A DNA stretch of 64,000 nt, from the NCBI GenBank assembly GCA_035235625.1, contig CP141143.1, positions 46,795,178 to 46,859,177 of the forward strand. The letters run 5' to 3'. Positions 13,701 through 26,795 of the stretch are shown one piece after another (position 1 is the first letter of the stretch; each line of letters starts with the position of its first letter). Position numbers and translations under genes: made by a program. The DNA is from Saururus chinensis (taxonomy: Eukaryota > Streptophyta > Magnoliopsida > Piperales > Saururaceae). Below the pieces are notes generated by a model. The model searched no databases. It was not told the origin of the DNA and was given only the letters and a program-made list of their open reading frames with translations.

Positions 13701-16700
13701 TTCATCATTATGAATGTAACATATAATGGTTTGTGTACATTCTTAACAAACTTTAGTTTTAATCTATTAAAAGGATATATAACTTGACCTAAGTGGTCCA
13801 ACTCACTCCTTGCTTTTTGCATATTATTTATTCTTATGAACTTAATAAATGAGTATATGTTTATTTAAAATAATTAAATAGACATTTGTGATGAGCTTTG
13901 GTACTTTGTTCTACATCTAGTTAAGTGAATGAAATTATTTATGTTAAGGAAGAACGGTTAAATTGTGCTATCACTTTGTCTATTTGATTCATAATTATGA
14001 ATATAACAAACGAATAGGAGTTCCTTCTAAACTTTAAACAATATAACATATTTAAACACATTCTTAATAAACTTTACTTTTAATCAGTTAAAAGTATATA
14101 ACCTGAAGAATTGTTGTATGATTGGTTCATTGTTGAATGCATTTGATTTATTCTTACGAACTTAAAAAATAAGTACGTGTTTATTTAAAACAATTCAATA
14201 CACATTCGGGACGAGCTTTGATACTTTATTTTAAATCTAGTTAAGCGAATGAAATCATATAAGATTAGCAAGAACGGTTAAATTACGGTATCATTTTATC
14301 TATTTGATTTATGATTATGAACGTATCAAATGAATGGGAGGCCTCATTAACCTTTAAACAATATGACAATTTGCACACATTCTTAATGAACTTTGGTTTT
14401 AATCGTTTAAAAGGATATAACTTGATCAAAAGTGGTCCGATTGGTTCATCATTTAGGGCATTTGATTTATTCTTACGAACTTAGCAAATGATTTTGTATT
14501 TATTTAAAACAAGTAAATGCACAATAATGATAAGCTTTAGTGCTTTGTTTTAAATCTAGTTAAGTGAATGAAATCATATAAGTTAAGGAAGAATGATCAA
14601 ATTGTTGTCTTACTTTGGCCATTTGATTTATTATTTTGATCGTAATAAATGAATGTGAGGCCTCTTTAACATTTAAATGATATAATGATTTTTGCACACA
14701 CTCAACGAACTTCGATTTAAATTGATTAAAAGGATATAACTTGTCCAAAAGCGGTCCGATTGGTTAGTTTTTTAGTATGTTTGATTCAATTTTATGAACA
14801 TAGAAAATGAGTACGTATTTATTTAAAACAATTATGTACACATTTGTGACAATCTTTTGTACCTTGTTCTAAATCGAGTTAAGCGAATAATATCATATTA
14901 ATTAAGGAAGAACAGTCAAATTGTGGTAAAACTTTATCCATTTAATTCTTCATTACGAACGTAACAATTAAAAAGAAGGGCTTTTTAATCCTTAAATTAT
15001 ATAACGATTAGTGCACATTTGTAACAAACTTCTGTTTCAATGCATTAGAAGGATATATAACTTGACCAAAGTGGCCCAATTGGTTCATCATTTAGTGCGA
15101 TTGATTTATATTTACAAACTTAGAAAATGAGTACATATTGTTTTTTAAATAATTAAATACTCATTTGTCACGAACTTTGGTACTTTGTTCTAAATCTAGT
15201 TAAGTGAATGAAATCATATAATTTAAGGAACAACGGTCAAATATTGGTTTTATTTTGTTCATTTGATTTGTCATTACAAGCGCAACAAATGTATGTCAAG
15301 TCTCTGTAACGTTTAAATAATATAATGATTTGTACACTTTCTTAATGAACTTTAGTTTTAATCATTTAAAATGATGTAACTTGACAAAAAGTGGTCCTAT
15401 TTGTTTGTCCTATAGTGCATATGATTAATTCTTACAAACTTTGAAAATGAGTATGTATTTATTTAAAATTTAAATACACATTCATGATGAGCCTTGGTGC
15501 TTTATTTTAAATCTACTTAAGCGAATGAAATCATATAAGTTTAGGAAGAAATATGAAATCGTGGTATCACTTTGTCCATTTGATTAGTTATTACAATACT
15601 AACAAATGAATAGGAGGCCTCTTTAATTAAATGATATAATGATTTTTGTACATTCTTTACGAACTTCGATTTTAATCATTTAAAAGGATATAACTTGACA
15701 AAAAGTTGTCTGATTGGTTCATCGTTTAATGCTTTAGATTCATTCTTACGAACAAGCAATTGAGTGTGTATTTATTTAAAATAATCAAATACATATTCAT
15801 GATGAGCTTTGGTACTTTGCTCTAAATCTAGTTTAGCGTACGAAATCATACAAGTTAACGAAGAATAATCAAATCGTGTTGTCACTTTGTCCTTTCGATT
15901 AGTCATTACGAACACAACAAATGAATAGGAGGCTCTTTAAACTTTAAACGATATAACAATTTGAGCAAATTCTTAACAAACTTCGGTTTTAATCAATTAA
16001 AAGTGTATTACTTGTCCAAAAGCGGTCTGATTGGATCATCATTTAGTGTGTTTGATTCATTATTATGAACTTAACACATTAGTACATATTTATTTAAAAT
16101 AATTAAATACATATTCCTAATAAGTTTTGGTTCTTTGTTCTAAATCTAGTTAAGCGAATGAAATCATATAAGTTAAGGAAGAACGGTTAAATATTAGTAT
16201 CACTTTACCCATTTGATTTGTTATTATGAACATAACAAATGAGTAGGAAGTCACTTTAACCTTTAAATGATATAACTACTTGTACACATTCCTAATAAAC
16301 TCTAGTTTTCATTGTTTAAAGGATATAACTTGACCAAAAGTGGTCCGATTGGTTTGTCATTTAGTGCATTTGATTAATTCTTACCAACTAAGAAAATAAG
16401 TACGTATTTTTTTAAAATAATTAAATATAAATTCATGACGAGCTTTATTGTTTTGTTTTAAACCTACTTAAGCGAATGAAATCATATAAGTTAAGAAAGA
16501 ATTGTCAAATTTGGTATTACTTTGTCTATTGGATTCATCATGACAAACATAAAAAATAAACGGGAAGGCTCTTTAAACTTTAAATGATACAAATTTATGC
16601 AAATAAAAACATATATGTTAAACAAGAATGGTCAAATTGTGGTATTACTTTCTCCATTTAATTCGTTATTACGAACATAACATATAAATGAAAGGTATCT

Positions 16701-19700
16701 TTAAATTTTAATTAATATAACGATTTGTGCACATTCTTAACGAACTTTTGTTTTAATCCTTTAAAAAATTAAAACTTGACCAAAGTGGTCCAATTCGTTC
16801 ATCATTTAGTGTGTTTAATTTATTTTTTACGAATTGAGCAAATGAGTATGTATTTAATTAAAATAATTAAATATACATTCGTGACAAGCTTTTGTGCTTT
16901 GTTCTAAATCTAGTTAAACGAATAAAATCATATAAGTTAAAGTAGAATGATCAAATTATGTTATCACTTTGTCCATTTGATTCCTTATTACGAACATAAC
17001 AAATAAATGAGAAGTCTCTTTAACCTTTAAACGTTATAATGATTTATGCATATTCTTAAAGAACTTCATTTTTAATTGATTAACAGGTTATAACTTATCC
17101 AAAAGTGGTCTGACTGATTCATCATTTAGTGTATTTGATTCAATTATACAAACTTAGCAAATGACTACGTATTTATTTTAAACAATTAAATACACATTCA
17201 TGATGTTTTTAGGTGTTTTTTTCTAAAACTAGTTAAGAGAATAAAATTACATAACTTAAGGAAGAACAATCTAATTGTACTATCACTTTGTCCATTTGAT
17301 TCATCATTACGAGCGTAACAAATTAATAAGAGGTTTTTAAACCTTAAATGATATAATGATTTGTCTCCATTCATAACAAACTTTGATTTTAATCAGTTAA
17401 AAGGATATAACTTGACCAAGAGTGGTCCTTTTGGTTCGTCATTTAGTGCATTTGATTAATTCTTACATTTTTGTTGAGCTTTGGTACTTTGTTGTTGATC
17501 TAGTTATGCAAATGAAATCATATAAGTTAAGGAAGAACAGTCAAATTGTGGTATCAATTTGTCCATTTAATTCATCATTTCAAACGTAAAGAATTAATGG
17601 GAGGTTTTTTTAAACTTTAAACAATATAATGATTTGTGCTCATTTTTAACAAACTTTAATTTTAATAGATTAAAAGGATATAACGTGTCCAAAGTTTTTC
17701 GATTGGTTCATTATTTAGTACGTATTTATTTATAATAATTAAATATATATTTCATGACGAGCTTTGATGCTCTGTTCTAAATCTAGTTAAATGAATGAAA
17801 TCATATATGTTAAGGAAGAATGGTCAAATTTTTGTCACACTTTGTCCAATTGATTCTTCGTTACGAACGTAACAAACTAACGGGAGGTATTTTTAAACAT
17901 TAAATGATATAATGATTTGTGTGCATTCTTATCGAACTTCGATTTCAATCTATTAAAAGGATATAAATTGACCAAAAGTAGTCCAATTGGTTCCTCGTTT
18001 AGTGCTTTTGATTCATTCTTACGAACTTAAAAAATGACTACATATTTATTGAAAATAACTAAATACAAATTCATGACAAGCTTTTATGCTTTGTTCTAAA
18101 TCTAGTTCAGCAAATGAAATTATATAAGTTAAGGATAAACGATCAAATTGTGGTATAGCTTTGTCCATTTGAATCCTTATTACTAACGTAAAAAATGAAT
18201 GAGAGGTCTTTAAACTTTTAAATGATATAATGACTTGTGCACATTCTTAACGAACTTTAGATTTAATTATTTTAAAGGATATAAATTTTCAAAAATTTGT
18301 CCAATTGGTTCATCATTTAGTGCATTTGATTCATTTTTCTGAACATAGCAAATGATTACATATTTATTTAAAATAATTAAATACACATTTGTGACGAGCT
18401 TTGGTGTATTGTTCTAAATCTAGTTAAGTGAATGAAATTGTATAAGTTAAGAGAGAATGGTCAAGTTTTGGTATCTCTTTGTCCATTTGATTCGTTATTA
18501 AGAACTTAACTAATTAATGAGAGGTCTATTTAACCTAAAAATGATATAACGATTTGTGCACATTCTTAATGAAGTTTGGTTTTAATCGTTTAAAAAGATA
18601 TAACTTTACCAAAAGTGGTCTGATCAATATTCATTTAGTGTGTTTCATTCATACTAGCAAACTTAGTAAATGAGTACATATATACTTAAAACAATCAAAT
18701 ATACATTCATGATGAGCTTTTGTGTTTTGTTCTCAACCTAGTTAAGCGAATAAAATCATATAAGGAAAAACGGTCAAATTGTGCTATCATTTTGTCTATT
18801 TGTTCATTATTACGAATGTAACAAATGAATGAGAGGACACCTTTAACATTTAAACAATATAACAATTAATGCACATTTTGAACAAACTTTGGTTTTAATC
18901 GATTTAAACAATATAACTTATACAAAGTGGCCAGACTGGTTCGTCGTTAGTGCATTTGATTCATTCTTCTAAATTTAACAAATGAATACATATTTATTTA
19001 AAATAATTAAATACTCAATCGTGACGAGCTTTAGTGCTTTGTTCTAAATCTAGTTAAGCAATTGAAATCATATAAGTTAAGGAAAAATGGTCAAATTGTG
19101 GTATTACTTTGCCTATTTGATTCGTTATTATGAACGTAACAAATAAATGTGAGGTCTCTATATCCGTTAAAGATATAATGACTTATCCACATTCTTAATA
19201 AACTTTGGTTTTAATCATTTAAAAGAATATGACTTGACTATAAGTTGTCCAATTGGTTTGTCGTTTAGTGTATTTGATTCATTCTTATGAACTTAGTAAA
19301 TGAGTACCAATTTATTTAAAATAATTATATACACATTGGTGACAAGCTTTGGTAGTTTGTTCAAAATATATAGTTAAGTGAATGAAGTCATATAAGTTAA
19401 AGAAGAACATTCAAATTGTGGTATTACTTTGTCCATTTGATTCAACATTACTAATGCAATGAATAAATTGGAGTGTTTTTTGAACTTTAAACGATATAAC
19501 GATTTGTGCGCATTCTTAATGAACTTCGGTTTTAATCAGTTAAAAGGATATAACTTGATGAAAGTGATGTAACTGGTTCATCATTTAGTGCATTTGATTC
19601 ATTCTTACAAACTTAATAAATTAGTACATATTTATTTAAATAAATTAAATGGACATTCGTGATGAGCTTTGGTGCTTTGTTTTAAATCTAGTTAAGTGAA

Positions 19701-22700
19701 TGAAAAGAAAGAACTGTCAAATTGTGGTATCACTTAGTTCATTTGATTCGTTATTGTGAACATAACAATTGAATGGGAGGCCTCTTTAAACTTTAAATAA
19801 TATAATGATTTGGGCATATTCTTAATGCACTTTAGTTTTAATCGATTAAAAGGATACAACTTCATCGAAAGTGATCTGATTAGTTCATCATTTTGTGTGT
19901 TTGATTCATTCTCATGAACATAGCAAATGAGTAAGTATTTATTTAAAACAATTAAAGGAACATTAGTGATAAGATTGGGTGTTTTTTTTTTCTAATTCTA
20001 GTTAAGCAAATGAAAACATATAAGGAAAGGAAAAAGGGCCAAATTTGGGTATTATTTTGTCCATTTGATTTGTTATCACGAACATAACAAATGAAAGGGA
20101 TATATGTTTAACCATTAAAATATATAATGATTTGTGAACATTCTTAAAAAACTTTTGTATTGATCATTTAAAAGGATATAACTTGACTAAAAGTGGTCCA
20201 ATTGGTTCATCGTTTAGTATTTTTTATTCATTCTTATGAACTTAGAAAATGAGTACCTATTTATTTAAAAATTTTAAATACACATTTGTGGCAAACATTG
20301 GTAGTTTGTTTTAAATCTATAGTTAAGCGAATTAAATTGCATATGTTATGGAAGAACGGTTAAATTGTGCAATCACTTTATCCATTTAATTATTCACTAT
20401 GAATGTACCAAATGAATGAGAGGTATATTTAAACTTTTAAATAATATAACGATTTGGGCACACTCGAAACAAACTTTTGTTTTTATCAATTAAAAGGGCA
20501 TACTTTGACCAAAAGTGGTCCAATTAATTCGTCCTTAAGTGCATTTGATTCTTTCTTTAAAACTTAGCAAATAAGTACTTATTTATTTAAAACAAATAAA
20601 TACACATTAATAATGAGATTTGGTACTTTGTTCTAAATCAAGTTAAACAAATAAAATCATATAAGTTAAGGAAGAACAGTACAATTGTGGTATCACTTTG
20701 TCTCTTTAATTTGTTATTACGAATGTAACAAATAAATGAGAAGTCTCTTTAACTATTAAATGATATAATTTGGCCAAAACTGGTATGATCGATTTGTTAT
20801 TTTGTGCATTTGATTCATTCTTACAAACTTAGCAAATGATTATGTATTTATTTAAAATAATTAATTACACATTCCTAACGAGTTTCAGTGCTTTGATTTA
20901 TATCTAGTCAAGTGAATGAAATCATATCAGTTAAGGAAGAATGGTGAAATAGTGCTATCACATTGTTCTTTTAATTCGCTATTACGAATGTAACAAATGA
21001 ATAAGAGGTCTCATTAAACTTTAAATGATATAACAATTTTAGTTTATTCTTAACGGACTTCAATTTTAATTGATTAAAGGGATATAACTTGTCAAAAAGT
21101 TGTCTGATTGGTTTATCGTTTAATATATTTAATTCTATCTAATGAACTTAGCGAATGAGTACGTATTTATATAAAACAATTAAATACATATCCATGACAA
21201 GCTTTGGTGTTTTGTTCTAAATCAAGTTAAGTGAATGAAATCCTATAAGTTAAGGAATAACAATCAAATTATGGTATCACTTGTCCATTTGATTCGTTAT
21301 TACGAACATTACAATAAATGAGAGGTTTCTTTAAACATTAAATGATATAATGGTTTGTGCACATTCTTAACGAACATCGGTATTCGTCAATTAAAAGGAT
21401 ATAACTTAACCAAAAGTGATCCAATTGGTTTGTCGTTTAGTGCATTTGATTCATTTTTATGAACTTAGCAAATGACTACGTATTTAACAAAAAACAAATA
21501 AATACACATTTGGGACAAGCTTTGGTGCTTTGTTCTAAATCTACTTAAACGAATGAAATCATATATGTTAAGCAAGAACGGTTAAATTGTGGTATCACTT
21601 TGTCCATTTGATTCGTTATTATGAACACAACAAATGAATGGGTGGTATCTTTAACAGTCAACAATATAACGATTTGTACTCCTTATTAACAAACTTCAGT
21701 TTTAATCGATTAGAAGGATATAACTTGACCGAAAGTGGTCTGATTTGTTGGACATTTAGTGTATTTGAATCATTCTTACAAACTTAGTAAGTGTGTACGT
21801 ATTTATTTAGAATAATTAAATACACATTTGTGACAAGCTTTGGTGCTTTGATCTAAATCTAGCTAAGCGAATAAAACCATATCAGTTAAGGAAGAATGGT
21901 GAAACTGAGCTATCACATTGTCCATTTGATTCATCATTATAAACATAACAAATAAATAAGAGGTCTCTTTAAACAATAAACGATATCACAATTTGAACAC
22001 AATTTTAACGAACTTTAGTTTTAATCGATTTAAAGGATTAAACTTGTCAAAAATTTGTCTGATTGGTCTGTCATTTAGCGTATTTGATTCATTCTTATGT
22101 ATGTAGCAAGTGAGTGCATATTTATTTAAAACAATTAAATACACATTCGTGACGAGCTTTGGTACTTTGTTCTAAATCTAGTTAAGCGAATGAAATCATA
22201 TAAGTTAAGGAAGAATGGTCAAATTGTGGTATCACTTTGTCTATTTGATTCGTTATTATGAACATAACAAATAAATGTGAGGTCTCTTTAAACTTTAAAT
22301 AATATAAAGAATTGTGCACATTCATAATGAACTTCGGTATTCATTGACTAAAAGAATAGAAATTGACCAAAAGTGGTTTGATTGGTTTGTGGTTAGTGAG
22401 TTTGATTATTCTTACAAACTTTGCAAATGAGTACATATTTACTTTAAACAATTAGGTAAACATTCGTCATGAGCTTTGGTGCTTTGTTCTAAATATATTT
22501 GACTGAATAAAATTATATAAGTTAAGGAAGAATAGTCAAATTGTAGTATCACTTTGGACATTTAATTCATTATTATGAATGCATAAACTAAATGGGAGGT
22601 CTCTTTAAACTTTAAATGATATAATGATTTGTGAACATTCATAACAAACTCGGTATTCATCGGATAAAAGGATATAAGTTGACTAAAAGTGGTCTAATTG

Positions 22701-23033
22701 GTTCGTCATTTAGTGCATTTGATTCATTCTTACGATCTTAGCAAATGAGTACACATTTATTTTAAATAATTAAAGACACATTTGTGATGTTCTTTGGTGC
22801 TTTTATCTAAATCTAGTAAAGCAAATAAAATTATATATGTTAAGGAAGAACGGTCAAATCGTGTTATGCATTTATCCATTTGATTCATCATTATGAACAT
22901 AACAAATTAATAGGAGGTCTCTTTAAATAATATAACAATTTGAGCACATTATTACCGAACTTCGGTTTTAATTGATTAAAAGGATATACCTTGACCAAAA
23001 GTAGTCCGATTGGTTCGTCGTTTAGTGCATTTG
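1797..23033. repeat. Satellite array, ~318-320 bp unit, about 67 copies
   Basis: The anchor word ATAACTTGACCAAAAGTGGT recurs near 1883, 2202, 2523, 2842, 3156, 3472, 3789 and 4107, and continues to the end of the block, giving steps of 314-321 bp. Other conserved words are TTTATTTAAAATAATTAAAT, GAGCTTTGGTGCTTTGTTCT and GAAATCATATAAGTTAAGGA. Neighbouring copies differ at many positions with small indels, and some are shortened (for example about 4640-4760). The array therefore looks old and not recently homogenised. I see no obvious higher-order period above one unit. Open frames of 60-72 codons inside it sit at different phases of the unit and are chance frames. Each unit is an internal dimer (see findings). 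Confidence 0.95.
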
Positions 23034-24306
23034 TGTAACGACCAGTAATTTTGACCCTAGTGCCTTATCTATTTAATTTCTTTTGCCACATAGTAAATTT
23101 AAGTTTAAAAATTATTTAAATTGAAAGTAACTTTCAAGCTCATTGTAATGATACTAAGAACATGAAAAATCGAAGTTAAATGAGGGAGATACAATTTTTT
23201 CAATATTTATTATGATTTATTCCAAATTTTAAATTATGAGTCTTAGTGCACATGTGGGACCCACTTGTAATTAGAGCATAGTTATTAATGATGAATTTTT
23301 ATTTAGTTGATTGTTTTAGTTTTAATCTAAAAGTTCTACTTGTATTAAAAATTAGCTTAATTAAAAAGATTAGGATGGAAGAAATTTCGATGAGGCTAAA
23401 CTTCCTGGAGTCCTAGCTTAGGAGGGAATTAGTGATTATATAAGAGAGGGGGACCGGGACTCCGAATGGGAGTCAATAGAAAATTGGGATGAGTGGTGGG
23501 AACTCGACAAGCTCTATCACATCCTCTTCTGTTTCCTCCTCGCCACCGCCTTCACCACCTTCCTCCACTGCTCTCGCTACCCTCTCCTATGCTGATGTAG
23601 CATCTCCATCGCTTCCTTGATTTCCTTGGCCACTAGTGCAACCAAGGAAGCATGCGACGAGATTGGTCTATGGAAGTCAGCCGGTGCCTCTTTTAAGTAT
23701 GTCATCGCTGATCTCATCAGCCTCTCTCACACTTCCTTCTCTATCTCCCTCTAGAGATCCCTATCATCGCGTTGAGCCTCCGGTCCACCTCGATGAGATT
23801 CTTCTTCCATGGTTTGAGTGCATTCGGTTTTACGTTGTCTCCTTGTTGTATTTCGAAACTGGGATATGCCGGATACCCTTCTTTTATCAGGTTTTGATTC
23901 CTTTTGCTTCTCTTAAGACGGATTTTGGTGCTTCTAAAACTGCTACATTTGGTATAATTCTCTTATGCAGAAATTGTTTAATCTATGACCCATGAATGCA
24001 TAAATCTCATTTTTTTGTGCCTTGTAAAAAGCAAATGATCTTGTGATTCTCTCAAATGTGACAAATTGTGGCTAGTTGTGGGAATTTGAAGTCTTTACTA
24101 CTTGTTCATCACTTCATGTGTGGTTCCTCTAAAATATTTTCACAGCTTCATAGCCAAATCGAAGAAGACAGTATTTACCATGGAAATTTTGTTGATTAGA
24201 TAGCCTTGAGTCTCCACATAAGATTAATGATAGGGCAATTTCCATTTTTTCTCAACCTGTATCAATTTTAGTTAACTTGCCCATTCTCCTACCTTCAGTT
24301 TTCATG
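23034..24306 (+). mobile_element. LTR-like insertion in the satellite (probably 3'-truncated LTR)
   Basis: The satellite phrase ending TTTAGTGCATTTG is broken by TGTAACGACC, a start typical of Ty3/gypsy LTRs. The satellite resumes near 24307 with GGATGTAGGCAATGAGTAC, about 20 bp further on in the unit. Inside are a GTGGGACCCAC word, a TATATAAG box at 23437-23444, and a C/T-rich leader after it. This is the usual order of U3, promoter and transcribed leader on the plus strand. No canonical CA end and no clean target duplication are visible at the right edge, so it is probably a decayed solo LTR or a 3'-truncated LTR. A 119-codon frame at 23636-23995 resembles no family I know. Confidence 0.6.
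23437..23444 (+). promoter_or_regulatory. TATA box of the LTR-like insertion
   Basis: TATATAAG is followed about 6 bp later by a G-rich stretch, and further on by a C/T-rich leader. It sits about 400 bp from the TGTAACGACC start, a plausible LTR promoter position. Confidence 0.45.
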
Positions 24307-26259
24307 TATGGATGTAGGCAATGAGTACGAATTGAATTAAAATAAATAAATATATATTAGCGACGAGCTTTGGAGCTTTGTTCTAAATCTAGTTAACTGA
24401 AGGAAATCATATAAGTTAATGAAGAATAGTCAAATTGTGGTATCACTTTGTCCATTTGATTCGTTATTATGAACATAATAAAGGAATGGGAGGTATATTT
24501 AACCTTTAAACGATATAATGATTTATGCTTTTTCGTAACGAACTTCAGTTTTAATCGATTAAAAGAATATAACTTGACCAAAAGTGGTATGATTGGTTAT
24601 CTGTTTAGTGAAATCATATAAGAAAAGGAAGAATGGTCCAATTGTGGTATCACTTTATCCATTTAATTCATTATTACGAACGTAACAAATGAATGGGAGG
24701 TCTTTTTAACCATTAAATGATATAATTTGACAAAAAATGGTCCGATTGGTTTGTCGTTTTGTGCATATGATTCATTCTTACAAACTTAGCAAATGTGTAA
24801 GTGTTTATCTAAAATAATTAAATACACATTCACGATGAGTTTCGGTGCTTTGATTTAAATCTTGTGAAGCAAATAACATCATATCAGTGAAGGAAGAACA
24901 ATAAAATTGTACTATCACTTTGTCCATTTGATTCGTCATTACTTTAAACAATTAAAAATGATATGACGATTTGAACATTTTCTTAACGAACCTCAGTTTT
25001 AATCAATTAAAAAATATAACTTGTCAAAAAGTTGTCCAATTGGTTCGTCATTTAGTTCATTTGATTCATTCTTACAAACTTAGCAAATGAGTATGTATTT
25101 ATTTAAAATAATTAAATACACATTCGTCATGAGCTTTAGTGTTTTGTTCTAAATCTAGTTAAGGAAGAATGATCAAATCATGCTATCACTTTGTTCATTT
25201 GATTATTCATTACAAACGTAACAAATGAATAGGAGATCTCTTTAAACTTTAAATGATATAACAATTGTCAACATTCATAACAAACTTTGGTTATCATTTA
25301 AATGGATATAACTTCACCAAAAGTGGTCTGATTGGTAAGTCATTTAGACATTTAATTCATTCTCACAAACTTAGCAAATGAGTATGTTTTTATTTAAAAT
25401 AATTAAATACACATTTGTGATGAGCATTGGTGCTTTGTTCTAAATCTATTTAAGCGAATGAAATCATATAAGTTAAAGAAGAATAATCAAATTGTGGTAT
25501 CACTTTGCCCTTTTAATTTGTATTTATGAACGTAAGGAATAAATGTGAGGTCTCTCTAAACTTTCAATAATTTTCATTCTAAACGAATTTTGATATTCAT
25601 TGATTAAAAGAATATAACTTAACCAAAAGTGGTCAGATTGGTTCGTCATGTAGTGCATTGTATTCATTCTTACGAAGTTAGCAAATGAGTACGTATTTAT
25701 TTAAAATAGTTAATTACATATTCATAATGAGCTTTGGTACTTTGTTCTAAATCTAGTTAAAGAAGAATGGTCAAATCATGCTATAGCTTTGTCCATTTGA
25801 TTATTCCTTACAAACATAACAAATGAATATGAGGAGAACTATTTAAACTTTAAGTGATATAATGATTTGAGCAGATTCTTAACAAAATTTGGTTATAATC
25901 AAATAAAAGGATTTAACTTGTCCAAAAGTAGTTTGATTGGTTCGTCATATAGTGCGTTTGATTCTTTCTTATGAACTTTGCAAATAAGTATGTAGTTATT
26001 TAAAACAATAAAATACACATTCGTGACGAGCTTTCACGCTTTGCTCTAAATCTAGTTAAGCGAATGAAATTATACAATTTATGGAAGAATGGTCAAATTG
26101 TGGTATTACTTTATCTATTTGGTTTGTTATTATGAACATAAAAAATGAATGAGAGGTATCTTTAACCTTTAAACTATATAACGATTTGTGCACATTCTTA
26201 ATGAACTTCACTTTTAATCATTTAAAAGGATATAACTTGACAAAAAGTGGTCTGATTGT
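24307..26259. repeat. Continuation of the ~320-bp satellite array
   Basis: The same unit words return after the insertion, with about six copies. Some are internally shortened (for example 24600-24740, where a large part of one unit is missing). The array ends inside a unit at TGGTCTGATTG, where unrelated sequence beginning TGTAGTGTCTGGG starts. Confidence 0.93.
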
Positions 26260-26772
26260 TGTAGTGTCTGGGCAGTGGAAGTGTGGTGATCACGAGCCTG
26301 TGGGGGTGGCACACCAATTAAAAATCAAAAGTTTATCAACAATCTACTCAATCAAGCATGTAAATACAAATTACTAAGCAATAAACTATCCACCAAAGAG
26401 CAAAGTACTAAGATCAATTTGAATTAAGGAGCGACCACGAACTGACCTTGGGCTAACCTGCCCCTAGCACGCCTTCAAGTCCTTCCACTCATCATCCAAA
26501 AGCACAATAGAATCATGTAATACCTTGTATGTGTTGATCCCTCTACAACCTTAATCTTGCATGCAAAAACTCAGCAACAATGGCGTCCCCAAATCTACCT
26601 TTACATCCCAAATAGTGAGGAGACTCTTCTCCTTCAATAGTCTCACCAAAAGAGAGTGTGTGAGAGGTGTAGAGAGGGGCGGCCAATAGCTTGTCTTCCC
26701 AAAAGCAAGAGAAATCTGCACCAAAGGGAGAGATCTCTGGCTGTAGTTCAGGGGCCTATGAGTAGAGTTAAA
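26260..26772 (-). mobile_element. Possible LTR fragment (minus strand), cut by the gap
   Basis: Sequence unrelated to the satellite begins TGTAGTGTCTGGG right at the end of the array. Read on the minus strand it would end ...CCAGACACTACA, the CA end expected of an LTR. It continues to the run of N at 26773. No coding frame, and no similarity to the tail of the gypsy remnant on the other side of the gap, is visible. Calling it an LTR rests only on the TG/CA terminus and its position at the edge of the satellite. Confidence 0.3.
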
Positions 26773-26795
26773 NNNNNNNNNNNNNNNNNNNNNNN
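26773..26795. other. Run of 23 N (assembly gap or masked bases)
   Basis: Twenty-three ambiguous bases separate an unassigned left segment from sequence that starts in the middle of a reverse transcriptase. The true distance and continuity across this point are unknown. Confidence 0.99.

Noticed and set aside
23636-23995. 119-codon plus frame in the LTR-like insertion
   Set aside because: No recognisable domain; it lies in a C/T-rich transcribed leader where stops are rare.
1797-26259. CRISPR-like array
   Set aside because: Units are ~320 bp with no short repeat/spacer alternation, and the sequence is a eukaryotic satellite.
4836-26377. Minus- and plus-strand frames of 60-72 codons in the satellite
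   Set aside because: They are chance frames in a diverged tandem array, recurring only where stops happen to be lost in a unit.
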